In this document: positions 24,900 through 36,600 of the stretch, piece by piece
Position numbering within the stretch: the first letter of the stretch is position 1
How the letters are laid out: the number at the start of each line of letters is the position of its first letter
Translations under genes and position numbers: made by a program
Notes under the pieces: generated by a model
The model's input: the letters and a program-made list of their open reading frames with translations, nothing else
Told to the model about the DNA's origin: nothing
Databases searched by the model: none
Assembly (NCBI GenBank): GCA_946699065.1
Contig: CAMPDV010001985.1
Span: forward strand, 1 to 64,000
Length of the DNA: 64,000 nucleotides
Direction of reading: 5' to 3'
DNA from: Loxodes magnus
Taxonomy: Eukaryota > Ciliophora > Karyorelictea > Loxodida > Loxodidae

Positions 24900-25745
24900 A
24901 TTTATTACACTTTGAAGTAAAAAGGCATATCTGGATTAGGATTTTCCTAGCTGAATCGAGTTAATTTTCAGTAAAAAAGCTTAAATTTTTATGTCGAAGA
25001 GTGGATAAATGGAAGTAAATTTAGATCAATAAAGCAAGATTCATTAAAGGAAGATTAAGAAGATTTGAAAGCTAATCTTTATATAAGTCTTTGTGATCTA
25101 GTAGTTTTTCTTATCATTCCTTTAATTCCCGATATTCTGCTCAAGAAGTTATATTCCTTCCATATTCTACTTTAGGTAAAATAAAAGTTCTACAAAGTTT
25201 CTTATAACTAATTGGAAATATAATGCCATATTTGGAAAGTACAGCAGTCGTTTTCAAAATTGCTCTCCTATATACAGAATCCTTTTCATCACAATGCTTT
25301 TTATAATTTTTACTTGTTACCCAACTTGTAACCTAGATAAGTGATTGAGTCTTTCTATGTGATTGAAATTCTATTAATGTTTAAGTTAATTTCAGTTTCT
25401 TTCTCTTTTTTCTCAGAAATTAAATCATTTCATATTTCTTTGCATTTATATTAAGTCTTACTCAAGTAAAAATATTGGCTGTGGCTTTTAATAGTTTCTT
25501 AGCATTTTTTTAGTAATCTGCAAATTCATTTAAAATATAAGCAAAACCACGCACAACGAAAGATCAGGAACAAATAATAAATCCTAGTTTATTTTAATTA
25601 TTTTCTAAATATATTATTACAATGTCATAGTATAGAATTGCAAGTACAGGCCATGACTACTTCCTTATAGAACATCATTATTAATCTTTATTTCTCTAGT
25701 AAGATATCCATCAATAATAAGCTTAGCATCAATATCGTTATAATA
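24900..25745 (-). mobile_element. LINE reverse-transcriptase fragment
   Basis: Read on the minus strand, the segment gives RT motifs: a LIIDGYLTREIKINNDVLQG stretch at its 5' end (motif B region), GFAYILNEFADY at about 25510-25548 (the FADD-type active site, with the second Asp changed to Tyr), SITYLGYKLG at about 25318-25350, and the downstream RRAILKTTAVLSKYG and VEYGRNITSWAEY stretches typical of the post-RT part of LINEs. Frames shift at least twice. It resembles the RT at 32.2-32.5 kb (both read QGSSH after the motif-B Gln). It is a dead 5'-truncated copy. Confidence 0.7.
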
Positions 25746-25749
25746 TTAA

Positions 25750-27550
25750 TTTTAAATTTTTCTATCTTAATTTCGATATTATTCTTTACTTATTTTTAAT
25801 AAAGATTTTTTATTTCCTTGTTGTATGAGTTTTATAATTAATTTGTTTTTTATTAAAATCGATCTATAGGCTTTTAATTTAAATTTTCTTTTAATGTAAA
25901 AGTATCTTTATACAATTTTCAATTTAGAAACTGTTAAAGTATTTAATTCTTAGATTTAATTTTATTAGCACTAGTTTTTTTATTTCATTTTTTATCTAGA
26001 TTATTCAATTTAAAAATAGCTTTTATATAATTTTTTGTATTATCTAAACTTTTTTATTCAAAAAACTTTTCAGATTCCTTTTTAAATTATTTAGATTGAA
26101 AGATACTAATATATAAATACTTTTTTTTAATTTTTTTCTAAGTAATAGTTTTATTAAATATTTTTTTGTAAATTAAAATGAAGTTATCTATCCCTCATTT
26201 TCAATCAAAAAGAATAATGTATAAAATTTTAGAAAATTATATTTTCTATAAAAGTTAATTTTTCCTTTTTAAGATATTTATTAAATTTATATCGTAAAAA
26301 TCTTTGGCAGTTTAAGTTTATGAGAAAAATTTTTTTTAAAGCAAAGATCTATCGATCTTTATAATAACTACTTAAACATTAAGATTGGTTGTATTTATAA
26401 ATTTTTCTACCTTTTACGATATATATTTTAGATATTTTTTAATTTTTAGATTTGTAAAAGTATGATTTTACATTTTGTCTATAAATGTTTATTATTTAAT
26501 TTTTCAAACCACTTTACCTTTTCAAAAAAATCCGATTCATTTTATGATTTAAACTCAGGTTTTCAATTTATGTTTTTTTCTTCTATTACAATTTTTTTTT
26601 AATTTACTCCAGTTATAAGAATCTTTGGTAGTATAAATTTATGATTTAAAAAATAAAGAAATTTTTAATTTTTAATATTTTGTTCATTCTATCTTATTTT
26701 ACTTCAATCTACCCAATTTTTTTCAAAAAATAAAAGATCTTTCAAAGATCATAAATTTTTCTAGTTTTTGAAATCTAATTTGAAAACTTTATTCCAATTT
26801 ACAATTAGATATCTCGAAATTTAGAATCTAAGTCCGCCCAAAATTGTCAACTTCTGAAAATCGCAAAAAATATTTTTTTTATTCTTCAAAAAATAAACTC
26901 AAAATGATCTCAATTTGTATTTAAATTTAGAAAGCGAATTTTGCGAAATAAAATTAAAAATTAAAGACATTAAACATGCAAAGAATTAAATAAATAAAAA
27001 TGTAACTAAACTATCTAAACAAAATCAGTAAATCTTATCAAAAGAATTACTACGTATTATAAAATAGAAATAATATCTGTATTTAGAGCATAATCAGTCT
27101 ATTCAAAAAATCTATTATAGTATAGAAATCTGAACAATAAAAGTCTAAAAAATGTTAAGCTTTATTTAAAAAAAATCAATTACCTAAAAAATAAACTATT
27201 TTCAAATTTTATCTTTCTAAAATTAATTAGTTTATTATACTTTTAAATTTTCATTTAAACAAGTATCTTGATACTTTACATTTAGATAATAAGTAAATAT
27301 ATCTTTTAAAAATAATTTTATATAATTAGACACATTCTTAAAGCAAAAAATTAAGTAATTTAATAACTTTCATCTTAAAAACGAAAACCTTTAGAAAACT
27401 TTATACTTTGAAAGAATCACAAATAATGTAATATATTTAACTATAGGAAACTTAAACATTTTATATTAATAAAATCTTAATTAGAATAAATACTTACATG
27501 AATTTACTTAATTTTAATACTTAATTTATAAAATTAAAAGTCTTAAATTT
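25750..27550. other. AT-rich stretch with one diverged 50-bp motif
   Basis: No gene is recognised. At 26829-26876 a sequence starting AAGTCCGCCCAAAATTGTC and ending AAATCGCAAAAAAT resembles the unit motif AGTCCGTCCG...CGCTGAGCAAAAAAAC. The motif is therefore not limited to the three large units. Confidence 0.4.
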
Positions 27551-27563
27551 ATATTTCTTCCTT

Positions 27564-28589
27564 TCAACTTGAGATTCTCCATTTTCTCACAGTGCTATCA
27601 CGAGATCCTGATATAATCCATTTATTGTCCTTACTCAATGCTATAGTTAAAATTTATTATGTATGTCCTTAGAGAGTCTATATACACTCGCCTGTGCTAA
27701 AGCTCCATATTTTGATTGTACTGTCCCATGAACCAGAAAATATAGCACTTTAATCATTGTTAAGTTGAATACTACGTATAGTTTTTGTGTGACCTGTTAT
27801 AGTTAGAATACATTATCCATTCTAAAAGTCCCATACTTTAATTGATTCATCACATGAGCCTGATAAAATATATTTATTATCAAGTGATAAAATTACCGAT
27901 CCAACCCATTTAGAGTGCCCAGTAAGAGTTCGAATAAGCTGACCAGTCTGGAAATCGCAGATCTTTATTGTTTCATCAGGTCAGTCTGAACTTGAAACAA
28001 TTTATTTCTAGTCACTTGATATTGCTACCGAGATAACTGAATCCATGTGTCCAATTAAAGTTCTCGCGCAACTTCCAGTCTGGAAATCTCAGATTTTTAT
28101 TTTTATATCTTAACTTCCCGATACAATTCATTTCTGGTCACTTGTTAATGCTACCGCGATAACTGAATCCGTATGCCCAATTAAAGTTCTCGCGCAACTT
28201 CCAGTCTGGAAATCTCAGATTTTTATTTTTATATCTTAACTTCCCGATACAATTCATTTCTGGTCACTTGTTAATGCTACCGCGATAACTGAATCCGTAT
28301 GCCCAATTAAAGTTCTCGCGCAACTTCCAGTCTGGAAATCTCAGATTTTTATCGTTGCATCTTAACCTCCCGATGCTATTCATTTCTAGTCACTCGTTAT
28401 TACTACCGAATTAACTTAATTTTTATGTCCTGTCAAAGTTCTCGTACAATTTCCATTCTAGAAATCTCAAATCTTTATCGTACCATCTCGACTTCCCGAT
28501 ACAATTCATTTTTGGTCATTTGTTATTGCTACCGAGATAACTGCATACGTATGTCCAGTCAATACTTAATCTAAACTATTAAATATTTA
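27564..28589 (-). CDS. WD40-repeat protein with recently duplicated blades
   Basis: The minus strand gives eight consecutive WD40 blades in one frame when TAA/TAG=Gln and TGA=Trp: GHTYAVISVAITND, GHKNQVNSVVITSD, two identical GHTDSVIAVALTSD blades, GHMDSVISVAISSD, GHSKWVGSVILSLD, GHTKTIRSIQLNND and GHTQQILTIALSKD. Most end KIW-DF with Trp=TGA, and DQKW also uses TGA. The frame ends at TGA 27564-27566 after VRKWRISS. The start is unclear: no in-frame ATG directly precedes blade 1, and homology to the kinase-WD40 gene (AAGGTAAATATTTA junction) suggests the 5' part is the decayed kinase upstream. The WD40 part itself has no frame break. Variation falls mainly after GH and before the SV core. Confidence 0.75.
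28081..28332 (-). repeat. perfect 126-bp tandem duplication = one WD40 blade
   Basis: 28081-28206 and 28207-28332 are identical base for base. 126 bp equals 42 codons, exactly one blade, so the frame is kept. The neighbouring blades are clearly diverged, so this duplication is recent or has been homogenised. Confidence 0.95.
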
Positions 28590-28599
28590 CCTTTAGTTT

Positions 28600-28940
28600 A
28601 ATCATACTTAATTTTGTTTACAAGCTTTTAAAAGCACAAATTTGGTAGAATTTCATATTTAAAAATAAGAATAGGAATTCTGCCAAGGGAATGCTTTTTT
28701 TGTCTTAAGATTTATCGTAAAAAAATACTTTTAGTAAATTGTATTTCTTTATCTAGCATTTTTATTTTTATAACTTGCATTATTAATCGCTTAAATATAA
28801 TAAATATTCTTATGAAAATAATGTTCCTAACTTAATTTCTATACAATTAAATATGTAAATTATTGACTTATTAATTATATTTATAGATTATTTATTTCTA
28901 AAGCATTTATTTCAAAATTCTATTTGTGTCTTAAATCTAG
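28600..28940. other. linker between kinase remnant and WD40 gene
   Basis: AT-rich DNA without a recognised motif apart from the AAGGTAAATATTTA stretch shared with the kinase-WD40 junction at about 23058. Confidence 0.35.
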
Positions 28941-28949
28941 TCAGTTACT

Positions 28950-29300
28950 AAATTGATTTTAAATAGTTCAGCATAAATAAATGTATACATTTTTAATTAT
29001 TTTATATCTTTCTACTTTCTAATAAAAGAATAAATGATTATATCAAAAACTGAATCACAGAATACAACTTAAATAAGAAACTGAAGTAGTTTGGATTACA
29101 TGTTGAACTTTTGCTTTAAGAGCACTTTAGTATATAGAGTACTCAAAATAGATTAGCAATTTCGCGAGCTGTTTAATCAGAACTTAAATCACTATAGCAA
29201 TATAGCTTTTTTTATTTATAACTCTAAATTCTCATCATGATTGTTAATAACTATCTTTCGAAGCCAAAAAAAAGATAATTGTACATTTTTTAAATCTTTT
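28950..29300 (-). pseudogene. kinase C-lobe remnant upstream of WD40 gene
   Basis: On the minus strand the sequence reads KKLYCYSDLSSDQTAREIANLF, matching the end of TKL kinase domains (usual pattern CW..P..RPT..EI...L) and the equivalent NERASRETVQNLL of the kinase-WD40 pseudogene at 22.9 kb. Upstream to about 30.1 kb only uncertain fragments can be read. It suggests that the 28-kb WD40 gene was also a kinase-WD40 fusion. The family assignment rests on this short region. Confidence 0.45.
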
Positions 29301-29309
29301 TCTTTCACT

Positions 29310-30600
29310 TACAAAAATTTTTGAGCCCCTCAAAACCAGGTATTATGTGTAGAAGTTTAATTTTCCGAAGATAAACTGTATTTTAATGATCTTTCAAAAA
29401 CACAAATCAGATGTATTTATAGGAGCATAATGACTTTAAACAACAACTTCTCTTTACTCAAATTTTGAAAATTAAATATCTGTTTTTAATTCAATTTATC
29501 TATTTTTGCTTAGTATTATTGTTTTTGTATGTATTCCTTTTAGCTATTAGTTAATTGAGTTACTACTATTGATATTCTTTTTCTTAAAAAAATTATTTGC
29601 AACTAAGAAAATTAGAGAAATTTTGAAACAACCATTATATAAAAAAATAAATAGATAAAGTAATTTTAAATATAATAATATATAATGCTTCATATGTGAG
29701 ATACCATATTACTAGAATAAATTAGATATAGATTATTTATATTACATAAAATTGATAGAAGGAAAAATATTTTCTAAGATAGTCTTCCAAGTAGTTCATT
29801 TCTAGTATAGTTTTATTTTAGAAAACATTTCTGAATAAAATTCTTCAGTAGTAAAATAAAAATCATATTCGAGATATGCCGACTTTTTTAAAATAAACTC
29901 TAAACGCAGTTATTCTTGAATTCTTTGAAGTGTATAGAATATTTATTTATTCGTAAGATTACAGTGCAATAGTTTTGTTGAAAAGTAATAATACATTGGA
30001 TCCTAAATTTAAGAATAATATTAACTTGGTTTCTTCTGAAATAGTTTATCCACCAAACATATAGAAACATTTCTAAATAAAGTGACACAGATCGATATTT
30101 TGTAGTTGAAAGTTTATTTTGTGAGACCTGTTCTTAAGTTCTACTAATTTTGTTGTACTTATATACATAATTTTAAATTGCTGACTATCTTTAATCCCCT
30201 ATATTATAAAAAAATAAAGATTTTGAGTATCTAAATGCCCGAATTTTTCCTAGGATAAAAATTCAAATATTTGAACTTATTATAGAATTCATTTTTCTAA
30301 ATAAAGCTTTAAAATATTGCTAAGAAGATCTTACTCTGAGTTTTTGCTTCTAAAGATATACACATTTCCCTAGATTATATTCATAGTGTAGTAATCTAAA
30401 GGTTCAGGAAAATCGATACAATGGTGAATAATTTCTCACTGCAATTATTATTTTTACACGGTAAATATGATTTTGTACACTAGCCCTAAGGCTTGTATGA
30501 TGGAAATTTGATAATGATAGTATGGTGTAAGGGGTATAGAATAAATTAGGTTAGTATAAATATTAATTGAGTAAATGAAAAAGGTATCCCTTATATATAG
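29310..30600. other. AT-rich stretch, nothing firmly recognised
   Basis: It may hold the rest of the decayed minus-strand kinase, but I could not identify glycine-loop, Lys or HRD motifs. Confidence 0.3.
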
Positions 30601-30609
30601 ACTTTGGAT

Positions 30610-33200
30610 GGATGGTAGTTTGTATTAATGGAGTAAGTGAAAATAGATTGGAATTAGCGCATTGCAATATGAAATTAGAACTAAATAATTAAGCATTTAA
30701 CAATTTACAAATTATTACAATATTTATATTTTTTCTATCAATGAGACTTGGCAGCATCAAGACTTTGCTCCTATATAAATTAAAGGATATAGAAGTTTTT
30801 ATAAAAACAGTGATGAAACTGAAAGAGCTGGTGGAGTTTGGTTGATTGTTAAAGATGCTGATTGGAGACAAATAGAGGATTTTATTTAATAAGATGATAG
30901 GTTTCTACTAGTAAAAATAAAGAATATTTATTTCACAACATGTTATATGCCAACAGATGAAAAACCTATATTAGTTAAAGAATAATCATATTCAAACTTA
31001 GATCTTATTCTTAATGTAGTTGGAGACTATCCTATTATATTAATGGGAGATTTGAATGCTCTTTTATAAGGTTATGGAAGTAATAATAGACATAACTTAT
31101 AAGATAATGCTTAAAGATTACAAACATTGATTGAAGAATATGATTTACAAATAATAAACGATTAAAGTTTTGATACTTTTAGAAGTAGAGCAAATTATAA
31201 AACTTATTTCAATTATTATATTATACCTAACTATCACATTAACATTAACCAATTCCCCTATTTCTCTACAAACCACTGCACTTCATACAGATCAATATTC
31301 CTAAAATTCACTACTTCAAATATCAATACAAATCCTCCAATTCTTGCTCCTAGAGTCTATTTCAACACTTATAACATTTAGAGTTTAGCTATACCAGAAC
31401 AATATAAAGCTAAATTTGAAGGATGCTTAAATTATTTTTAACTAATAGAAGAACAAAATTTAGAAACTTAATATTAGTATATTCTGCTAACTTTTAATCC
31501 TAATTGCTATTTACTACTAGGCCTACTAAATAACTAAATTACTTTACAAGATTATAATTCTTTAAATGGAAATACAAGGTTAAATAAGCCTAAGAAGATA
31601 GAGGAATAATGAACTAATCATCTTCTAAAATGTTTTAATATGCAAGAAGAATTCTAAGCCCAAGAATAAGAAACAATATGTATATGGATTCTGAAATTTT
31701 TTCTTAAGTTGTAAATAACTGAGAAGGTGGTGCTTTTAATAAGCATTCAACATTGATGTCGAAGAGATGAATAACTGTAACATAAAGCTCCTTATTAGTA
31801 AGAATTTAGTTTAACAAATTTAAAAGTAGTTAAATATACCATCAGGAAATCGGCAAATAATAAAGCATCAGGAGCAGATGATATCAAAGCCGAACTCATC
31901 AAATATGCTAGTAATGAATTTTATGAAGTATTTTAAAGATTTATGAATTATATGCTAAGAAAGCAAACAATTTCATACTAGCTCAAACAAGTTAGAATCA
32001 TTTCAGTTTATAAAAAAGGATCGAAGAGTAATTGAAAGAACTGGAGACCAAATGTGCTTATAAATATTATCCTCAAAGTTATGATAAAATAATAACTTAA
32101 AGAATTTATGGATACATTTATGAGAGTAAGATCATTCACCCTTCAGAGCAAGGATTTTCAAAGAAGAGATAAACATTACATCAAGTTTGAACTTTATAAT
32201 CAATTATTGACTTGCACAGAAGATGAGAAGGAGGAAAATATCTTCTTGCTACTCTTATAGATGTAGAAAAAACGTTCGATATCATTAGCAGAGATTTGCT
32301 ATTTGGACATTTATGTAGAATTAAGTTTCCTCTTGCACTAATAAATTATCTCGAATCATTCTAGTCTCATCTAGACGTTAGATTTATTTTAGACGGAATA
32401 TTATCAAGAAATTTGAATTATAGCAATGGGATTTTGCAAGGAAGTTCACATAATCAAGTTCTTACCATTATCTTCTATGGCATTGTAATCTTATATTTAA
32501 AGCTTAAAAAAATTTGGTTTTATAATTTGTGAGCATTTATTTGCTTCCAAAGCTTAAGCGGATGAATTTTTATTACTGTCTAATAAAGATAATATGAGTT
32601 AATTAATTTAGACCACATGTAAAGTATTTGTTTGAGTTAAATTGACTATAAATGCTGAAAAATGTGAATATATCTGCTTTAAAAGTAAGAACTAAAAACA
32701 TGAAAATTAAATAAAACTATGATTCGAGAAATAGTATCAATTTAAAAAATTAAGTACCTTTAGTTACAATTTTTAGTATGATTTGAATAAAGGCTCTATT
32801 AAATAAAACACTCTGAAATTTGCATTTGAGGAGAATAAGATACCTATTAACATATTTCTTAGTGTGAAGCTCTGCAAGATTTAATAGAAGAATTTAATGA
32901 TTTCAGGAATTACAATTTAATTAAACCTATAAATTATAACCAAAATTACATTAATCTTAACTCCCCACTCGAAGATAACTTTAATAAATAGTTTTAAGAA
33001 TTAAATACTTTCATTAAAGTTTCTTTGCAGAAGAATTTAAATTTTAGATAAAAATGACAATCAAGTGTAAGAATTATTGGAATAATAATTTTTCTAGTGA
33101 GCAAACAAAAAAGAAAATGATTAAAGAAAATTGAATAAAACTTATTTAGAAGGAAGTTGCAAAGGATTTTTGATTAGGTATATGAAATATAGTAAAAATA
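30610..33200 (+). mobile_element. LINE 1: APE endonuclease + reverse transcriptase, broken
   Basis: A non-LTR retrotransposon relic. The endonuclease part (30614-31300) reads NGVSENRLELAH, then INETW (about 30735-30755), AGGVWLIVKD, TTCYMPTD and ILMGDLNALLQG (about 31036-31060). The usual SDH near its end reads STNH. The RT part (31770-32700) reads SANNKASGADDIKAELIKY, VYKKGSKSNWKNWRP, IHPSEQGFSKKRQTLHQVW, ATLIDVEKTFDIISRD, NGILQGSS and AQADEFLLLS (the YADD box with two changes), then INAEKCEYICFKS. Frames shift near 30730, 32130 and 32470. TGA is read as Trp in HQVW. No ORF1 or poly-A end could be delimited. Confidence 0.8.
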
Positions 33201-33209
33201 TATGAAATT

Positions 33210-33690
33210 TGAATTAATTAATTATATTATTTTCTAATTTAATTAAATTAAATATAATAGCATTTTAATATTCTATAATTTTAGTATATCATAGCTTTAT
33301 TTATATAATATATTTTTTAATATGATATAAAAGGAAAATTTTACTATTTAAATATTGCATTTATTTTTTAATTTAATCTTCTTACATTTTTTCAGACATA
33401 AATATATGTGTAAAAATAGTATTTTTTATAAATTAGTTTACTAATGTTACCTTTATTTTTATTAAATATCTTATGTATAATAATTTTAGATAAGATATTG
33501 TTATTTATTTAATTATTCTAAATTTAATATATTTTAACTTATAATGCTTTAACTTTTATTTTTATCTAATTACCATAAAAATTAAGACAATAAAACTTTA
33601 ATATACTTTATTTACAAAACTATTATATTATATATATAAATCAAATTACAATATTACTCTATATCAAGTAGTAATCCCACTTTTCGCATC
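33210..33690. other. AT-rich spacer between two LINEs
   Basis: No gene is seen. At 33662-33720 a TATCAAG/CTTGATA inverted repeat encloses a GC-richer stretch that may mark the 5' end of the next LINE. Confidence 0.4.
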
Positions 33691-36600
33691 TTGCCAATCC
33701 TGGGTCAGAATTGCTTGATAAATTTAAAAAGGGTATGAAAGAGCTTTATAGTTTAATCAGATCTTTGATACTATTTTTAATAAAAAAGAATCTGTCGTAA
33801 AACTTTAAACTACTAGGAGGAATTAAATGAAAAAGGATTGTAACCTTAAAAATAAGCAATCTATCAAAAAGAGTAGGTAATTTAGAACGTCAAACCAAGC
33901 AACAGTTCTGTGCAAATCTTTATAATGGAAGAAGAAAATAACGAGCAAAAGCCATAAATGGTAACTAGAATATGCAGTTCAAAACTGTTAAAAGGGTAGG
34001 ATTTATCTATTTCAGTGGGAGATACTGCAACCAAAGTCTCAGGTTAGCAGAAATGTAAGAAGATAAAATCGTTCATGGTAAAAATATTGAAAGTGTGAAA
34101 ATCCTACAGACAGGAATAATTATTATATGATTCAAAAATAAGGAAACAATCATACAATTCAGGAATAATAAAATATATAAGTGCAGAAATTTTGTAATAC
34201 TAACAGAGCAAAGAAATATAGAAAAAATCTAAAACATCAAGAATATCAAATTCATTAACATTTAACATGTATTCAAGTTTGAACCAGGTGGAGACACAAC
34301 TGGAGCAGTACGTGAAAATAGTATGTACAGAAATTGGAACTGTAAATGTATAACGTGAGCCAATGTGAAAATGAAAACGTATTTAGAATTAAAGAAGATC
34401 AAAGATGCAGAAAGTGAGTCAGATAAGTTAGCGAAGAAGATATAAGCTCTTACTTGAGTCATCCATCAATTTGAAAATATATAAAATGTAGCCATAAAGG
34501 TCATAGAACAAATTAATGCCAAATAAAAAAATTATTAAAGGAAGCAATTAAAATACTAAGAAAGTACAAATCAGGTTGATGCATCCGTAAATCAAAAATA
34601 AAATGCCTTACTATTAAAAGAAAAAGATATCGAAGTAAAAGAAAGTGAAGAATAACGAAGAGAATTAACCTTTAAATAAAATATCACTTTGAATTTCTAG
34701 CTAAAACAGCAAGTTTGAGCCATACTAAAGTTACTTTAAAGCAGATCGAATTTAATAGATACTCTACTACAAAATTAAAAAAATAAAAACTGAGTCAAAA
34801 CGATCAATGTCACATAAAAACAGAAAGTAAAACAGGAAATATTGCAAAACCAAACTGAAACAACTTGAAAAAATGACAGGAAGTAACTTTGCATAAATTC
34901 AACGTTGTCTAAAAAAAGATAGAAAATAAAATATAATGGTAAGATAGAATATCGTGTAATAAAATTTAAGACATAATTATAGGAAAAATAATAAACATTA
35001 GATCGATTTGGTTTTCACGTTTCCAGAGAAGAGGAATCTAAAAATGTAGGGCTGTAGAACTAAGAAAAAGAGGAAGTACAGGGAAATACTAATATAATAA
35101 AATAAGGAGAATTAAGCATAGGCACAGCAAATGCCAGAGTAATAAATCTAACAAGGAAGAATTAATCAAGTTTATATGTGAAAAGAAGATAGATATTATG
35201 GCGATCTAAGAAATATTTGTGGATCAAACTGCTGAAATGCCTTTTGTATACGGCTTCAGAGTAATAATAAAATTGGGAACAAAACACAGCAAAGGAGTAG
35301 CATTTTATAGAAAAGATAAAATTACCAGCAAAACCAAGCTATTGGATATAGCGGATATCAATTAAACAGAATAATTTTAGGGAGAAAGATTAATAGGTTT
35401 AACTCTTGATGATTTACTGGCATTGATAAACGTATATGCGCCTATAACATCCGACTCAGATTAACTAATATCCATTTATGAAAGTCTATAATAATACAAT
35501 AGCAACTAACAGCAAAGAATACAAATTTTAATATTAGGGGATTTTAATAAACATATTCCCATATTTTTATTGCAAGAGTAGAATAATGCAGGCTAATACT
35601 TACTTAACTTGGTGAGATATTATCATTTAGAATGAAAGATTCAATCTTCATCACAACATAAAGGAAAGGAAATTTCAAATTAGATTACTTCTTAACGGAT
35701 TAATATATCACGCTAACATTATCAGCCCAAAATTTTATCTATAGATACCAATAGGAGTCATTAGCCAGGATAAAAAAGATGAAAGAAAAGGAAGAATATT
35801 GAAAAAGCCCATAAATTAAAAGGATAAACTTTCAAAAATTAAAGTAATAAAAGGTTCAAGAAATTCAAAGAATGATTCGAGAAAATAGATCTTAGCGAAT
35901 TTGAAAATTTAGATAGCGAAGCATATTATGACAAATGATCAGAATAAATCCAAAAGCGACTAAAAGCGATTGATGGTTTTTAACAAATTAAATGAGAAAA
36001 TGCTAATATACAGCAAAAACAATGAAACCAAGAAAATACTTCTAATAGAAGGCTAAATAAGTAAAATATCTAATTAGATAAAGATGCTAAGAAATTAATA
36101 ATAATATTAAAGTGAGATAAGAAGTAAGGAGAAACTTTAGACTGCATAAAATAAAAGATAGGAAAAATAAATTAAATATCTTCCTGATTAAATTAATTAA
36201 GGAAACCTAAGAAAAACTTGAAAGGGAATATAAAAATAATTGAAGTAGAGAAAGTGTACACCATGGACATTAATAAATGAAATGGATCTGCAGAATTTAA
36301 AGAAAACTGAGAGGAGCTCTATAAAAGTTATAGCAGCAGATTACCAGATTCATACAAGAACATATAAACAATATAGGCTTAAAAAGAAAATTCAGTGTAC
36401 TACTTAAAAAGCTCTCTTAATGAAAAGCTGTAGATTCTGATAGAATATAAATAGGAAAAATAAGAGCTGGTGGAGATAAGATTGTTAGCCTAACCGCAAC
36501 ATCAACATAAAGAATAATAAATCGGGCGTTATGTCAGGCAAAATTAAAGAATCTTTTATTATACTACTTCATAAAAAAGGCAGAGCGGAAGACCCTATTA

